This document shows, one piece after another, positions 24,985 to 32,395 of a stretch of DNA of 64,000 nt. The position numbers were made by a program, and so were the translations under genes. Within the stretch, counting starts at the first letter, position 1. Every line of letters starts with the position of its first letter. The notes beneath the pieces are model-generated. The model was not told the origin of the DNA. It worked only from the letters and a program-made list of their open reading frames with translations, and did not search any database. Source of the DNA: an uncultured Oscillospiraceae bacterium (GTDB lineage: Bacteria; Bacillota; Clostridia; Oscillospirales; Ruminococcaceae); assembly GCA_910577365.1 (NCBI GenBank), contig CAJTMU010000002.1, positions 5,491-69,490 of the forward strand. The letters run 5' to 3'.

Positions 24985-25023
24985 GAGAGGTGAGGCGTAG
25001 TGCTCGCTTCACCTCTTTTTTTA
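24985..25023 (+). terminator. intra-operon attenuator/terminator after the binding protein
   Basis: AGAGGTGAGGCG pairs with CGCTTCACCTCT around a short loop and is followed by seven T. It separates the highly expressed binding protein gene from the two permease genes. Confidence 0.85.
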
Positions 25024-25073
25024 GGATTTTTTGTACGACAGAAACATAAATATGAGAGGTAGGGTGTTCTGTA

Positions 25074-26021
25074 ATGACAAAAAAGCGTAAATCCATTAGC
25101 TATGCTAAATGGGGTTACTTTTTCATCGCACCGTTTTTTATAGTGTACATCGTGTTCCAGCTTATCCCGCTTTTATCCACATTCTATTACAGCTTTTTCG
25201 ATTTTTACCGTTCCGGTCTTAAAATTATTGGCCCGGAGTTCGTTGGGTTTAAGAACTATATTACGTTGTTTACACCCGATCAGAATGGTCAGATAGATTT
25301 TCTTGCCTATACTGGCAATACTTTAATCATGTGGGTCATAGGTGCGGTTCCTCAGTTGGTTTTCTCGCTGCTTCTTTCCGTTATCTACACGAGCTACCGC
25401 TTGAAAATCAAGGGACAGCGCTTCTTTAAAACGGTTATGTATATGCCGAACCTGATAATGGCTTCTGCGTATTCGCTGCTGTTTTTTACGCTGCTATCCA
25501 ATGTTGGTCCTATCAATCAACTTATTTTATCAGCAACAGGTTCAACATTTGACTTCTTTGGACAAGTTTGGCCCGCAAGAACGGTTATCGCGTTTATCAA
25601 CTTTATAATGTGGTTCGGAAATACGACTATACTGCTTATGGCGGGTATTATGGGAATTGATCAGAGTCTCTTTGAGGCAGCATCAATCGATGGCGCAAGC
25701 GCAGGTCAGGTTTTCTTCAAGATAACGCTGCCGCTGCTCACTCCTATCATGGTTTATGTCGCTATCACATCACTTATCGGCGGTCTGCAAATGTTTGATG
25801 TTCCCCAGATTATGACCTCAGGAAACGGTGCGCCTAACCGAAGTACGATGACGCTTATAATGTACCTAAATAACTATTTCGGAACGTCGAAGAACTATGG
25901 TATGGCGGGTGCGTTATCAGTATTGATCTTTATTATCACGGGTATATTAAGCTTTATTGTATTTAAAACAATGAACTCTCCAGATAAAGGCAAGAAAAAA
26001 GTCAAGAAAGCGAGGGGTTAA
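25074..26021 (+). CDS. ABC sugar transporter permease, MalF type
   Basis: A 315-residue inner-membrane permease with six predicted helices. The EAA loop that docks with the ATPase is EAASIDGASAGQVFFKITLP at about residues 203-222. The lysine-rich C-terminus (KGKKKVKKARG) is cytoplasmic. It is the first half of the channel for the binding protein upstream. Its stop is 3 bp before the start of the second permease. No gene for an ATPase is nearby, as in many Firmicutes whose CUT1 importers share one MsmX/UgpC-type ATPase. Confidence 0.93.
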   Translation: MTKKRKSISYAKWGYFFIAPFFIVYIVFQLIPLLSTFYYSFFDFYRSGLKIIGPEFVGFKNYITLFTPDQNGQIDFLAYTGNTLIMWVIGAVPQLVFSLLLSVIYTSYRLKIKGQRFFKTVMYMPNLIMASAYSLLFFTLLSNVGPINQLILSATGSTFDFFGQVWPARTVIAFINFIMWFGNTTILLMAGIMGIDQSLFEAASIDGASAGQVFFKITLPLLTPIMVYVAITSLIGGLQMFDVPQIMTSGNGAPNRSTMTLIMYLNNYFGTSKNYGMAGALSVLIFIITGILSFIVFKTMNSPDKGKKKVKKARG

Positions 26022-26024
26022 AAT

Positions 26025-26909
26025 ATGGCTACAACATATATATCTACGGGTGAAACAAAGGGTACCCGTATCAAAACAAATGCCGCAAGGGTATTCTCCT
26101 ATATATTCCTCGTTTTTGTCGCGTTGCTTTCGCTCTTTCCGTTTTACCTGCTGATAATTAACTCCACAAGATCAAATGCAGAACTTCAGTCGGGTTTTTC
26201 ATTAATTCCGCACGCTAATTTTGTCAAAAACTTTGTTACCGCATGGAACGATACAAACTTGTTCACTTTCCCGCGCTCGCTGTTTAACAGCTTCTTCGTT
26301 GCCGCTGTGGCTTCTCTTCTGACCACCTACTTCTCTGCTATGACAGCTTACGGTATTCAGGTGTACAATTTTAAGGGAAGAAATGTTATGTTTAAGTTTA
26401 TCCTTATCATAATGATGATTCCTACACAGATATCCGCGGCAGGTTTCTTACAGCTGATTGATAAGTTCAATATGAGAGATACCTACTGGCCTCTCCTTAT
26501 ACCCGCTATCGCTGCTCCCTCCGTATTCTTCTATATGAAGCAATATATGGAAAGCTCAATGCCGATGGAGGTTATTGAGGCGGCGCGTGTTGACGGCTCA
26601 AATGAATTTCGTACTTTCAACACAATCGCGGTTCCCATGCTTAAACCTGCAATATCAGTACAGCTGATATTCGCGTTCGTTGCATCCTGGAATAACTACT
26701 TCACTCCCGCGCTGGTTCTGGACAGCTCCAAAAACTGGACGCTTCCTATTGCTTTGGCGGCGGTGCGTGCAAGAATTAATTCCGAGGCGGGAGATATGGG
26801 CGAGGTTTATATGTTCATCTTCCTGTCGATAATACCTGTTGTACTTGTTTACATTTTCATTTCAAGGAATATCGTAGAGGGCGTTGCGCTCGGTGCGGTA
26901 AAGGGATAA
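26025..26909 (+). CDS. ABC sugar transporter permease, MalG type
   Basis: A 294-residue permease with six helices, the partner of the MalF-type protein directly upstream. The EAA loop is EAARVDGSNEFRTFNTIAVP. An N-terminal cytoplasmic tail of about 30 residues precedes the first helix (VFSYIFLVFVALLSLFPFYL). The terminal GVALGAVKG is typical of the CUT1 family. It is the last gene of the operon, and a strong terminator follows. Confidence 0.93.
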   Translation: MATTYISTGETKGTRIKTNAARVFSYIFLVFVALLSLFPFYLLIINSTRSNAELQSGFSLIPHANFVKNFVTAWNDTNLFTFPRSLFNSFFVAAVASLLTTYFSAMTAYGIQVYNFKGRNVMFKFILIIMMIPTQISAAGFLQLIDKFNMRDTYWPLLIPAIAAPSVFFYMKQYMESSMPMEVIEAARVDGSNEFRTFNTIAVPMLKPAISVQLIFAFVASWNNYFTPALVLDSSKNWTLPIALAAVRARINSEAGDMGEVYMFIFLSIIPVVLVYIFISRNIVEGVALGAVKG

Positions 26910-26916
26910 TCCAAAT

Positions 26917-26947
26917 TAAAAGGCTCCCGCTCAGGCGGGGGCTTTTT
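26917..26947 (+). terminator. Rho-independent terminator after the sugar permeases
   Basis: GGCTCCCGC and GGCGGGGGC form a stem with loop TCA, preceded by A-run and followed by TTTTTG. Confidence 0.85.
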
Positions 26948-27133
26948 GTATAAATATTGACGTTAAGCAAAAATTAAAACCGCATATTTTGTCGAAAACC
27001 TTAAAAAATATTTTTTTGTGATAACGGCGCGGCTTTACAAATTTTCACCCGAAAACTTGTACAATATCACAGTTGACTTCCACAATATATTGTGATATAC
27101 TTATAGTACAAAATACAGTATGAGGTGATAAAC

Positions 27134-27403
27134 ATGGTAAATGTAAATGTTACGGGAGGAACTCTCGACCGCGAGGAGATAAACTACTACGTTGAGAACG
27201 CACAAAAAAAATTCCCCGAAAAAAATCTGACATCAATTGACCTTGAGGTAGACGGGGATTATATAAACGCGGCATACCATTTCTCCGCTGAACCTTTTCA
27301 GCGTATACGCAGGATAACAGGCTACCTTGTGGGGACTCTCGACCGTTTCAACAACGCGAAGCGCGCCGAGGAAGCTGACAGAGTAAAGCATTGCTCGAAT
27401 TAA
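27134..27403 (+). CDS. stand-alone NrdD C-terminal (glycyl-radical-like) small protein
   Basis: An 89-residue protein. The last 30 residues (IRRITGYLVGTLDRFNNAKR, then AEEADRVKH) match the C-terminal end of class III anaerobic ribonucleotide reductases, where the glycine of RxxGYL carries the radical. The first 60 residues are a short alpha/beta region (LDREEINYYVENAQKKFPEK) and lack the zinc cysteines of full NrdD. The ATG at 27134 follows GAGGTGATAAAC; a GTG at 27125 is less likely. Such fragments are annotated in Clostridia as reductase-like proteins with unproven roles. It could be a spare radical part, as GrcA is for pyruvate formate-lyase. Confidence 0.75.
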   Translation: MVNVNVTGGTLDREEINYYVENAQKKFPEKNLTSIDLEVDGDYINAAYHFSAEPFQRIRRITGYLVGTLDRFNNAKRAEEADRVKHCSN

Positions 27404-27408
27404 GACAA

Positions 27409-27435
27409 AAGCCGGTATATAGCCGGCTTCAGTTT
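27409..27435 (+). terminator. short hairpin terminator after the NrdD-like gene
   Basis: AAGCCGG and CCGGCTT pair around TATATAG. The following CAGTTTATATA is a weak U-tract. Confidence 0.6.
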
Positions 27436-27442
27436 ATATAGT

Positions 27443-27575
27443 ATTGATTTAAACTAACTTATTTAAATTTGATTTTTTTCAACCCGCCTAATATAGCAAA
27501 ACTCTGCTTCGCTCCGTATTGATATATTAGGCTCTCTCAAAAAATTCCTGCGTCAACATTGCGTGGCATTTAAGC
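27443..27575. repeat. structured intergenic repeat, copy B
   Basis: Begins TTGATTTAAACTAACTTATT and continues TAAATTTGA. A perfect 10-bp stem GCCTAATATA (27486-27495)/TATATTAGGC (27523-27532) encloses a GCTTCGCT loop, then CTCTC and AAAAAATTCCTGCG. It lies between the convergent NrdD-like gene and gdhA. Confidence 0.65.
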
Positions 27576-27617
27576 TTTCCCCAGCAGTTGATCGGGCTAT
27601 TTTCAGCTTTTTAAAAA

Positions 27618-27652
27618 AATCTTAACGGCGGCACAAATTGTGCCGCCGCTTC
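27618..27652 (-). terminator. terminator for gdhA
   Basis: On the minus strand GCGGCGGCACAA pairs with TTGTGCCGCCG and is followed within a few bases by a run of seven T. Confidence 0.75.
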
Positions 27653-27672
27653 TGCTTATTTTAACTTATCTA

Positions 27673-29025
27673 TCAAACACAGCCCTGAGCTTTCATAGCC
27701 TCTGCAACCTTAAGGAAGCCCGCTATATTCGCGCCTGCCATGTAGTTGCCGGGCATACCGTACTCCTTAGCCGCCTCGTCGCAGCTCTTGAATATGGACT
27801 GCATAATGCCCTTCAGCTTAGCGTCAACCTCCTCAAAGGTCCAGCCGTAACGCATGGAGTTCTGGCTCATCTCAAGACCGGAGGTCGCAACGCCGCCCGC
27901 GTTCGCCGCCTTAGCGGGCCCGTACAGCATATTGTTCGCAAAATATACTTCAATAGCCTCGGGAGTAGATGGCATATTCGCACCCTCTGCAACTGCGTAG
28001 CAGCCGTTCTTAGCAAGCATTTCTGCGGATTTGCCGTCAATTTCGTTCTGGGTAGCGCAGGGCAGAGCAATATCGCACTTGATGCTCCAGATACCGCTGC
28101 AGCCCTCTGTAAACGTAGCGTTCTTGTGAGAGGTTCTGTCTACATACTCCTTGATTCTGCCGCGCTCAACTTCCTTAATCTGCTTAACAACGTCAAGCTC
28201 AATACCGTCGGGGTCGTAGATGTAGCCGTTGGAATCGGACAGCGCGACAACCTTGCCGCCCAGCTCCGTAGCCTTCTTTGTCGCGTAAATAGCAACGTTG
28301 CCCGAGCCTGAGATAACAACGGTCTGATACTTGAAGCTCTTGCCGTTTGCCTTGAGCATTTCGTCGGTGTAGTAGCACAGACCGAAGCCGGTGGCTTCCG
28401 TTCTCGCGAGAGAGCCGCCGTACGTAAGTCCCTTGCCCGTCAGAACACCGCTCCACTCGTTCTTTATCTTCTTATACTGACCAAACATGTAGCCTATCTC
28501 ACGCGCGCCAGTGCCGATATCGCCTGCGGGGATATCGCAGTCAGGACCGATATGTCTTGCAAGCTCCGTCATGAAGCTCTGACAGAAGCGCATAACCTCT
28601 CCGTCGCTCTTGCCCTTGGGGTCAAAGTCGGAACCGCCCTTGCCGCCGCCCATGGGCAGTGTGGTGAGGGAGTTTTTGAAAATCTGCTCGAAGCCGAGGA
28701 ACTTTATGATACCGATATAAACGGAGGGGTGCAGTCTCAGACCGCCCTTGTAAGGACCAATAGCGGAGTTGAACTGAATGCGGAAACCGCGGTTTACCTG
28801 AACCTTGCCGTTATCATCGACCCACGGAACGCGGAAAATTATCTGTCTTTCCGGCTCTACAATTCTGTCGAACACGCCTGCCTCGATAAGGTCAGGGCGC
28901 TTTTCCGCAACGGGCTGGAGTGTTTCAAAAACCTCCGTGACCGCCTGAATGAACTCCGGCTCGCCGTGGTTTCTTTTCTTTACTGTTTCCAGCAGGTCTG
29001 CCAAATACTGATTTTTTAACGCCAT
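27673..29025 (-). CDS. gdhA: NADP-type glutamate dehydrogenase
   Basis: A 450-residue hexameric enzyme that joins ammonia and 2-oxoglutarate to make glutamate. The catalytic region includes GPYKGGLRLHPSV, PMGGGKGGSDFDPKGKSD (substrate lysine and catalytic aspartate region) and the dinucleotide-binding VVISGSGNVAIYA. The GSGNVA turn lacks the usual acidic end for NAD preference. The length and N-terminus (YLADLLETVKKRNHGEPEF) fit the NADP-specific bacterial type. It has its own promoter and terminator. Ammonia assimilation by this enzyme is common in rumen and gut anaerobes. Confidence 0.95.
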   Translation of the reverse strand: MALKNQYLADLLETVKKRNHGEPEFIQAVTEVFETLQPVAEKRPDLIEAGVFDRIVEPERQIIFRVPWVDDNGKVQVNRGFRIQFNSAIGPYKGGLRLHPSVYIGIIKFLGFEQIFKNSLTTLPMGGGKGGSDFDPKGKSDGEVMRFCQSFMTELARHIGPDCDIPAGDIGTGAREIGYMFGQYKKIKNEWSGVLTGKGLTYGGSLARTEATGFGLCYYTDEMLKANGKSFKYQTVVISGSGNVAIYATKKATELGGKVVALSDSNGYIYDPDGIELDVVKQIKEVERGRIKEYVDRTSHKNATFTEGCSGIWSIKCDIALPCATQNEIDGKSAEMLAKNGCYAVAEGANMPSTPEAIEVYFANNMLYGPAKAANAGGVATSGLEMSQNSMRYGWTFEEVDAKLKGIMQSIFKSCDEAAKEYGMPGNYMAGANIAGFLKVAEAMKAQGCV

Positions 29026-29095
29026 TGTTAAAATCCTCCTGTTAATGATTGAAAGTTATGCGCCCGCGGCAATACGCGAAACGGCTACATTTAAT

Positions 29096-29124
29096 ATTAT
29101 ACAACATAGAGTCGGATTTTGCAA
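29096..29124 (-). promoter_or_regulatory. promoter for gdhA
   Basis: On the minus strand TTGCAA (29124-29119) and TATAAT (29101-29096) with a 17-bp spacer, about 70 bp before the gene. Confidence 0.8.
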
Positions 29125-29269
29125 GATTTTTTTTGCGTTTTTTCATTTCACAGGAAAAGATTTGTAACAGTGCACTAAATACATCGCATTTTTTGTTACT
29201 TTATTACAAATTTCAAAGCGTTTCGGTACAAAGTCATGAAATACAAGTGTTTTTTTAATGCACAAAAAG

Positions 29270-29602
29270 TCAAGACTGCTCTCCCCTTTTTATAGTTTCC
29301 ACAAACAATACAAGCATTTTTTCGGCTTGTTCCCTATAATATGGTTTAAGTGAAGCGAGCATTGTATTTATTTGCTTATTTTCAGAAAATGTTTCTGTGC
29401 CATTTACTATATAGTCGGTAGTTACGTTTAAAGCGTCAGCAATTCTGCGGAGCGTGGCAATCGTCATTGATTTTCGTCCCTTTTCTATATCTGCCAAAAA
29501 CTGTACGGAAACGTCCGCTAACTCCGAAAGCTTTTCTCTTGTGTACTCTCTGTGTATTCTTATTTCATTTATTCTTTTTCCTACATCTGTGTTATATTCC
29601 AT
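29270..29602 (-). CDS. XRE family transcriptional regulator (tandem copy 1)
   Basis: A 110-residue protein with an N-terminal lambda-repressor-like helix-turn-helix. The DNA-binding part spans GKRINEIRIHREYTREKLSE and ADVSVQFLADIEKGRKSMTI. A C-terminal helical part (NTMLASLKPYYREQAEKMLV) probably mediates dimers. It is nearly identical over its first 100 residues to the protein at 29925-30287, 685 bp away. The 100 bp before each gene are also duplicated. GAGGTGGTATT precedes the ATG. Its targets are unknown, but a palindrome in the duplicated upstream promoter suggests self-regulation. Confidence 0.85.
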   Translation of the reverse strand: MEYNTDVGKRINEIRIHREYTREKLSELADVSVQFLADIEKGRKSMTIATLRRIADALNVTTDYIVNGTETFSENKQINTMLASLKPYYREQAEKMLVLFVETIKRGEQS

Positions 29603-29664
29603 AATACCACCTCTTTAGAAATAGTATATTACATTCAGTTGAAACAGAAAATCATCAATAGTTA

Positions 29665-29693
29665 TTGACAAGCAATATCTATTGTGATATAAT
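29665..29693 (+). promoter_or_regulatory. rightward promoter with operator-like palindrome, copy 1
   Basis: TTGACA (29665-29670) and TATAAT (29688-29693), 17-bp spacer. The spacer holds CAATA-TC-TATTG, a 5-2-5 inverted repeat. It points away from the XRE gene, but no plus-strand gene follows before the antisense side of the next XRE gene. Confidence 0.7.
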
Positions 29694-29924
29694 ATTTGTG
29701 GGAATAAGAAAAAATTTGTTTATAAGTGTGCAAACCCCTTTTGGGCAAGCACTGTAAGTGCATGCCACTGCATGTTTTGTTTCATCACGATGAAATGAAT
29801 TTCGTAATGCTGATATCCTTTTATTGACTTAAATTTGATATTCTCAGTAACTAAAACTGAGGTGAACCCTTCCCCTACGGTTTCACCCCAGTCCCAACTC
29901 CCCCTCCCCTTTCCCGGATTTTCT
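29694..29924. other. gap between the two tandem XRE genes
   Basis: No supported gene. A 79-codon minus-strand frame here overlaps the end of the second XRE gene and lacks a good ribosome binding site. Small hairpins around 29731-29775 (for example GCAAGCACTGTAAGTGCATGC) are all that can be seen. Confidence 0.4.
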
Positions 29925-30287
29925 TTAATCCAAAGTTTTACGGTCGGTTTTAAAGTCAAGGCTTTTTTCGCTTTTTATGGTTTCCATAAACAAAACAAGC
30001 ATTTTTTCCGCTTGTGACCTATAATACGGGTTTAACGAAGCGAGCATTGAATTTATTTGATTATTTTCGGTAAATATCTCTGTGCCGTTTACAATGTAGT
30101 CAGTGCTGATGTTTAACGCGTCGGCAATCCGGCGCAGGGTGGCAATCGTCATTGACTTTCTGCCCTTTTCTATATCCGCTAAAAACTGTACGGAAACGTC
30201 CGCCATTTCTGATAGTTTTTCCCTTGTATAGCCCCTATATTTTCTTATTTCATTTATTCTTTTTCCTACATCTGTGTTGTTTTCCAC
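29925..30287 (-). CDS. XRE family transcriptional regulator (tandem copy 2)
   Basis: A 120-residue paralogue of the protein at 29270-29602. The helix-turn-helix (GKRINEIRKYRGYTREKLSE, ADVSVQFLADIEKGRKSMTI) is almost unchanged, while the C-terminus diverges (KSEKSLDFKTDRKTLD) and is ten residues longer. Changes in the DNA-binding half are few, so both copies probably read the same operator. The ATG has GAGGTGGTATT upstream. The duplicated block is about 685 bp long, including promoter and gene, and looks recent. Confidence 0.85.
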   Translation of the reverse strand: MENNTDVGKRINEIRKYRGYTREKLSEMADVSVQFLADIEKGRKSMTIATLRRIADALNISTDYIVNGTEIFTENNQINSMLASLNPYYRSQAEKMLVLFMETIKSEKSLDFKTDRKTLD

Positions 30288-30349
30288 AATACCACCTCTT
30301 TAGAAATAGTATATCCCATTCAGTTGAAATATAAAATCATCAATAGTTG

Positions 30350-30378
30350 TTGACAAACAATATCTATTGTGGTATAAT
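30350..30378 (+). promoter_or_regulatory. rightward promoter with operator-like palindrome, copy 2
   Basis: TTGACA (30350-30355), TATAAT (30373-30378), 17-bp spacer containing the same CAATA-TC-TATTG palindrome as copy 1. Downstream lies only the inverted intergenic repeat. Confidence 0.7.
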
Positions 30379-30475
30379 ATTTATGATACCATGGGAAATT
30401 TTTAAATAATCCGCTTTAAGTCAAAACAACTTAAAAGCATTACAGCCGAGAGCCACATAAAAATCGCGTATGCAA

Positions 30476-30650
30476 AGGCGCTGAAAGCCCAAATCTGCTG
30501 ACCGCCCGCGCATGAATTTCCTGAAAGCCGCTGTAAAAGCGTAACGAAGCGTCAGCGCAGTGGAGCTTTCACAGCGGGCTAACATCGACTTGCTTTGCAA
30601 GTCGATGCGGTTCTGGAAATTCTTTTAGATAATCTGCTTTTGGTCAACAT
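30476..30650. repeat. structured intergenic repeat, copy E (inverted)
   Basis: Reads GGCGCTGAAAGCCC, then CTGACCGCCCGCGCATGAATTTCC, which is the reverse complement of the right end of copies C and D in matching order. It ends TAGATAATCTGCTTTTGGTCAAC, matching the reversed left end. Inside it a perfect hairpin ATCGACTTGC/GCAAGTCGAT is present. A partial left end (TAAATAATCCGCTTTAAGTC) precedes it at about 30402. Confidence 0.55.
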
Positions 30651-30748
30651 ATCTTAACAGCAGCTTAGTCCAGAGCGACGCTGCTTAAAAGCGTCACAGC
30701 CGATATGCACAGACAAAATTCACAGGCGGACAAAAGCCCGCCCGCAAA

Positions 30749-31090
30749 TTATTCATCTTGTTCGCCTTCCGTGCTGCCGTCATAGAGTTTGTCTACCAAA
30801 AAGTAAATTATATTCCGCTCGGTTTTGCCGAATGTTCTTAATTTGGCGATCAGGCTAAGCTCTTTTGCAGAAACAAGATTTGGTTGAGGCGTAAAATTAT
30901 TATCCAAAAGATAATCAACCGAAACGTTAAGCATTGAAGCTATTTTAACAAGTACTTCAAAATCGGGCTGCTTGCCGCTGTTCAGGTATCCCTCAAGAGT
31001 TGATGTGGGAATACCCAACATATTGGCAAATTGCTTATGCCTCAGCTCTTTTATTTCAAGCACCATCTTTAGTTTACGCCCAAAGTTCAT
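30749..31090 (-). CDS. XRE family transcriptional regulator (third)
   Basis: A 113-residue helix-turn-helix protein, not closely similar to the tandem pair. The DNA-binding part is LRHKQFANMLGIPTSTLEGY, followed by the common LVKIASMLNVSVDYLLDNN. A C-terminal helix (LSLIAKLRTFGKTERNIIYF) and an acidic tail follow. The C-terminal layout is shared with the fourth regulator (ELDFLRKLRALNAEDRETIVF), so these two form a second sub-family. GGTGATACA precedes the ATG. Confidence 0.85.
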   Translation of the reverse strand: MNFGRKLKMVLEIKELRHKQFANMLGIPTSTLEGYLNSGKQPDFEVLVKIASMLNVSVDYLLDNNFTPQPNLVSAKELSLIAKLRTFGKTERNIIYFLVDKLYDGSTEGEQDE

Positions 31091-31155
31091 TGTATCACCT
31101 CATTTTGTAATATTATACTAAATTTGATGATTACTTTTGTTGAATGTCCCAAAAC

Positions 31156-31196
31156 GGGATTTTTCTATTGACAAATCCCAAATCGAAATTTATAAT
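31156..31196 (+). promoter_or_regulatory. rightward promoter with inverted repeat near the third XRE gene
   Basis: TTGACA (31168-31173) and TATAAT (31191-31196) with a 17-bp spacer. GGGATTT (31156-31162) and AAATCCC (31173-31179) form an inverted repeat across the -35 box, a likely operator. It points away from the XRE gene and has no coding target. Confidence 0.65.
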
Positions 31197-31590
31197 ATTA
31201 TTATACACGATAATTAATCAAAAAAAAGCACAAAATGAAATTCTGTTATATCCGCCCCCGACATTTAAAATGAAGTGTGCGGATTATTAAAAATCCCCCC
31301 TTTGACCAATTAAAAGCGGACAAGGAGGGAATGGAAGGTTGGAGTTTCTGTCCCGATCGCTGTCGCTGACATACAGAAAACCAACTAAAAACAAAGTGAT
31401 CAACATAAAAATGTATGCCGCAGCATAGAAAATCTATGCCGCAGCAATACAACAAATTCTATTAAAGGCAATAAAAGCAAATCATCGGAGCAGGTCTTTT
31501 AACTTCGCATATTGCAGAATCAAATGTTGTATATTTTATATCACGATGCAAAATTCGCAGTACCGGTACGGCAATTTGCCGAAGCCGCGC
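31197..31590. other. gap between third and fourth XRE genes
   Basis: No supported gene. TATGCCGCAGCA occurs twice (31414-31425 and 31435-31446). A 69-codon minus-strand frame (31246-31455) has poor composition for a protein and no ribosome binding site. A non-coding transcript from the promoter at 31168 is possible. Confidence 0.35.
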
Positions 31591-31926
31591 TCAATCAAGA
31601 TTTAAAACAACGCTGTTCTTTTCGGACAGCCTGTCCACAAGAAAAACTATCGTTTCGCGGTCTTCCGCGTTCAAAGCACGGAGCTTTCTCAGAAAATCAA
31701 GCTCTTTTTCAGTAACCGGTTTGTCCGCGTGTCTGAAATCCAACAAATAATCCGTTGTAACGTCCAGCGACTCCGCAATTGCTTTGATCAGTTTGTGATC
31801 CGGCATTCGGCTGTCTGTTATGTAGCTGTTCAGTGTTGATGGTGAAACATGAAGTAATTGAGCAAAATCTTTTTGTCTTATATCGCGTTCAGCGAGCAAT
31901 TCTCTCAATTTAGCTCCAAAAGACAT
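31591..31926 (-). CDS. XRE family transcriptional regulator (fourth)
   Basis: A 111-residue helix-turn-helix protein starting MSFGAKLRELLAERDIRQKD. The recognition region is FAQLLHVSPSTLNSYITDSR, then LIKAIAESLDVTTDYLLDFR. The C-terminal helix resembles that of the third regulator. GGGAGTTGATTAA lies before the ATG. It is the fourth small XRE protein within 2.7 kb, with no phage genes nearby. What the cluster controls is not visible. Confidence 0.85.
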   Translation of the reverse strand: MSFGAKLRELLAERDIRQKDFAQLLHVSPSTLNSYITDSRMPDHKLIKAIAESLDVTTDYLLDFRHADKPVTEKELDFLRKLRALNAEDRETIVFLVDRLSEKNSVVLNLD

Positions 31927-32071
31927 TTAATCAACTCCCTGTTCAGCAATAGCGTTTTGTTGCAAGGACATATTTGCCCCTTTTTGACACATTTCTACTT
32001 ACTATTTTAGCATAATTATACTAAAACCGTGCATTTCTTTGGACAAAATCCACATATTAGAAATTTTGGTC

Positions 32072-32100
32072 TTGACAATTTTGCTATCGCGTATTAAAAT
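32072..32100 (+). promoter_or_regulatory. promoter for the small gene at 32132
   Basis: TTGACA (32072-32077) and TAAAAT (32095-32100), 17-bp spacer. Confidence 0.75.
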
Positions 32101-32131
32101 GTAAATATTAAACACGACAGGAGAGTTTTCA

Positions 32132-32365
32132 ATGATTTTAAACAAACGATCAAAAAACCCGTTTTCCAGACTTCATCCCACAGGAAAAAGCCTTGAGGAA
32201 ATAACGGGTCGGTTGGGCACGCCTTGGAAAACAGACGAAAAGCCCGAGTATACACTGCGCATCTGGAGGCAGGGAAAGCGCGGGGAGTATTATATCATTC
32301 TTTTGTTTAAGAATGATAAATGTTTGAGTATTTTTGACGAGGGTATGGTTCCAACCCCAGCCTGA
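32132..32365 (+). CDS. small basic protein of unknown function
   Basis: A 77-residue protein with a basic N-terminus (MILNKRSKNPFSRLHPTGK) and a beta-rich second half (TLRIWRQGKRGEYYIILLF). No family is recognised. It has a good promoter and ACAGGAGAG before the ATG, so it is likely to be a real gene. It is divergent from the XRE gene at 31926 and convergent with the DUF368 gene. Confidence 0.65.
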   Translation: MILNKRSKNPFSRLHPTGKSLEEITGRLGTPWKTDEKPEYTLRIWRQGKRGEYYIILLFKNDKCLSIFDEGMVPTPA

Positions 32366-32395
32366 GTTTTATTTTATTGTGATAATCGCTAAATG

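Noticed and set aside
29720..29959. 79-codon minus-strand frame between the XRE genes
   Set aside because: Overlaps the end of the second XRE gene, no ribosome binding site, no sensible protein features.
31246..31455. 69-codon minus-strand frame
   Set aside because: Built on two direct repeats, rich in Cys/Phe and lacking a ribosome binding site.
29270..31926. Prophage or integrated plasmid
   Set aside because: Only small XRE regulators are present; no integrase, replication, packaging or structural gene and no attachment repeat was seen.
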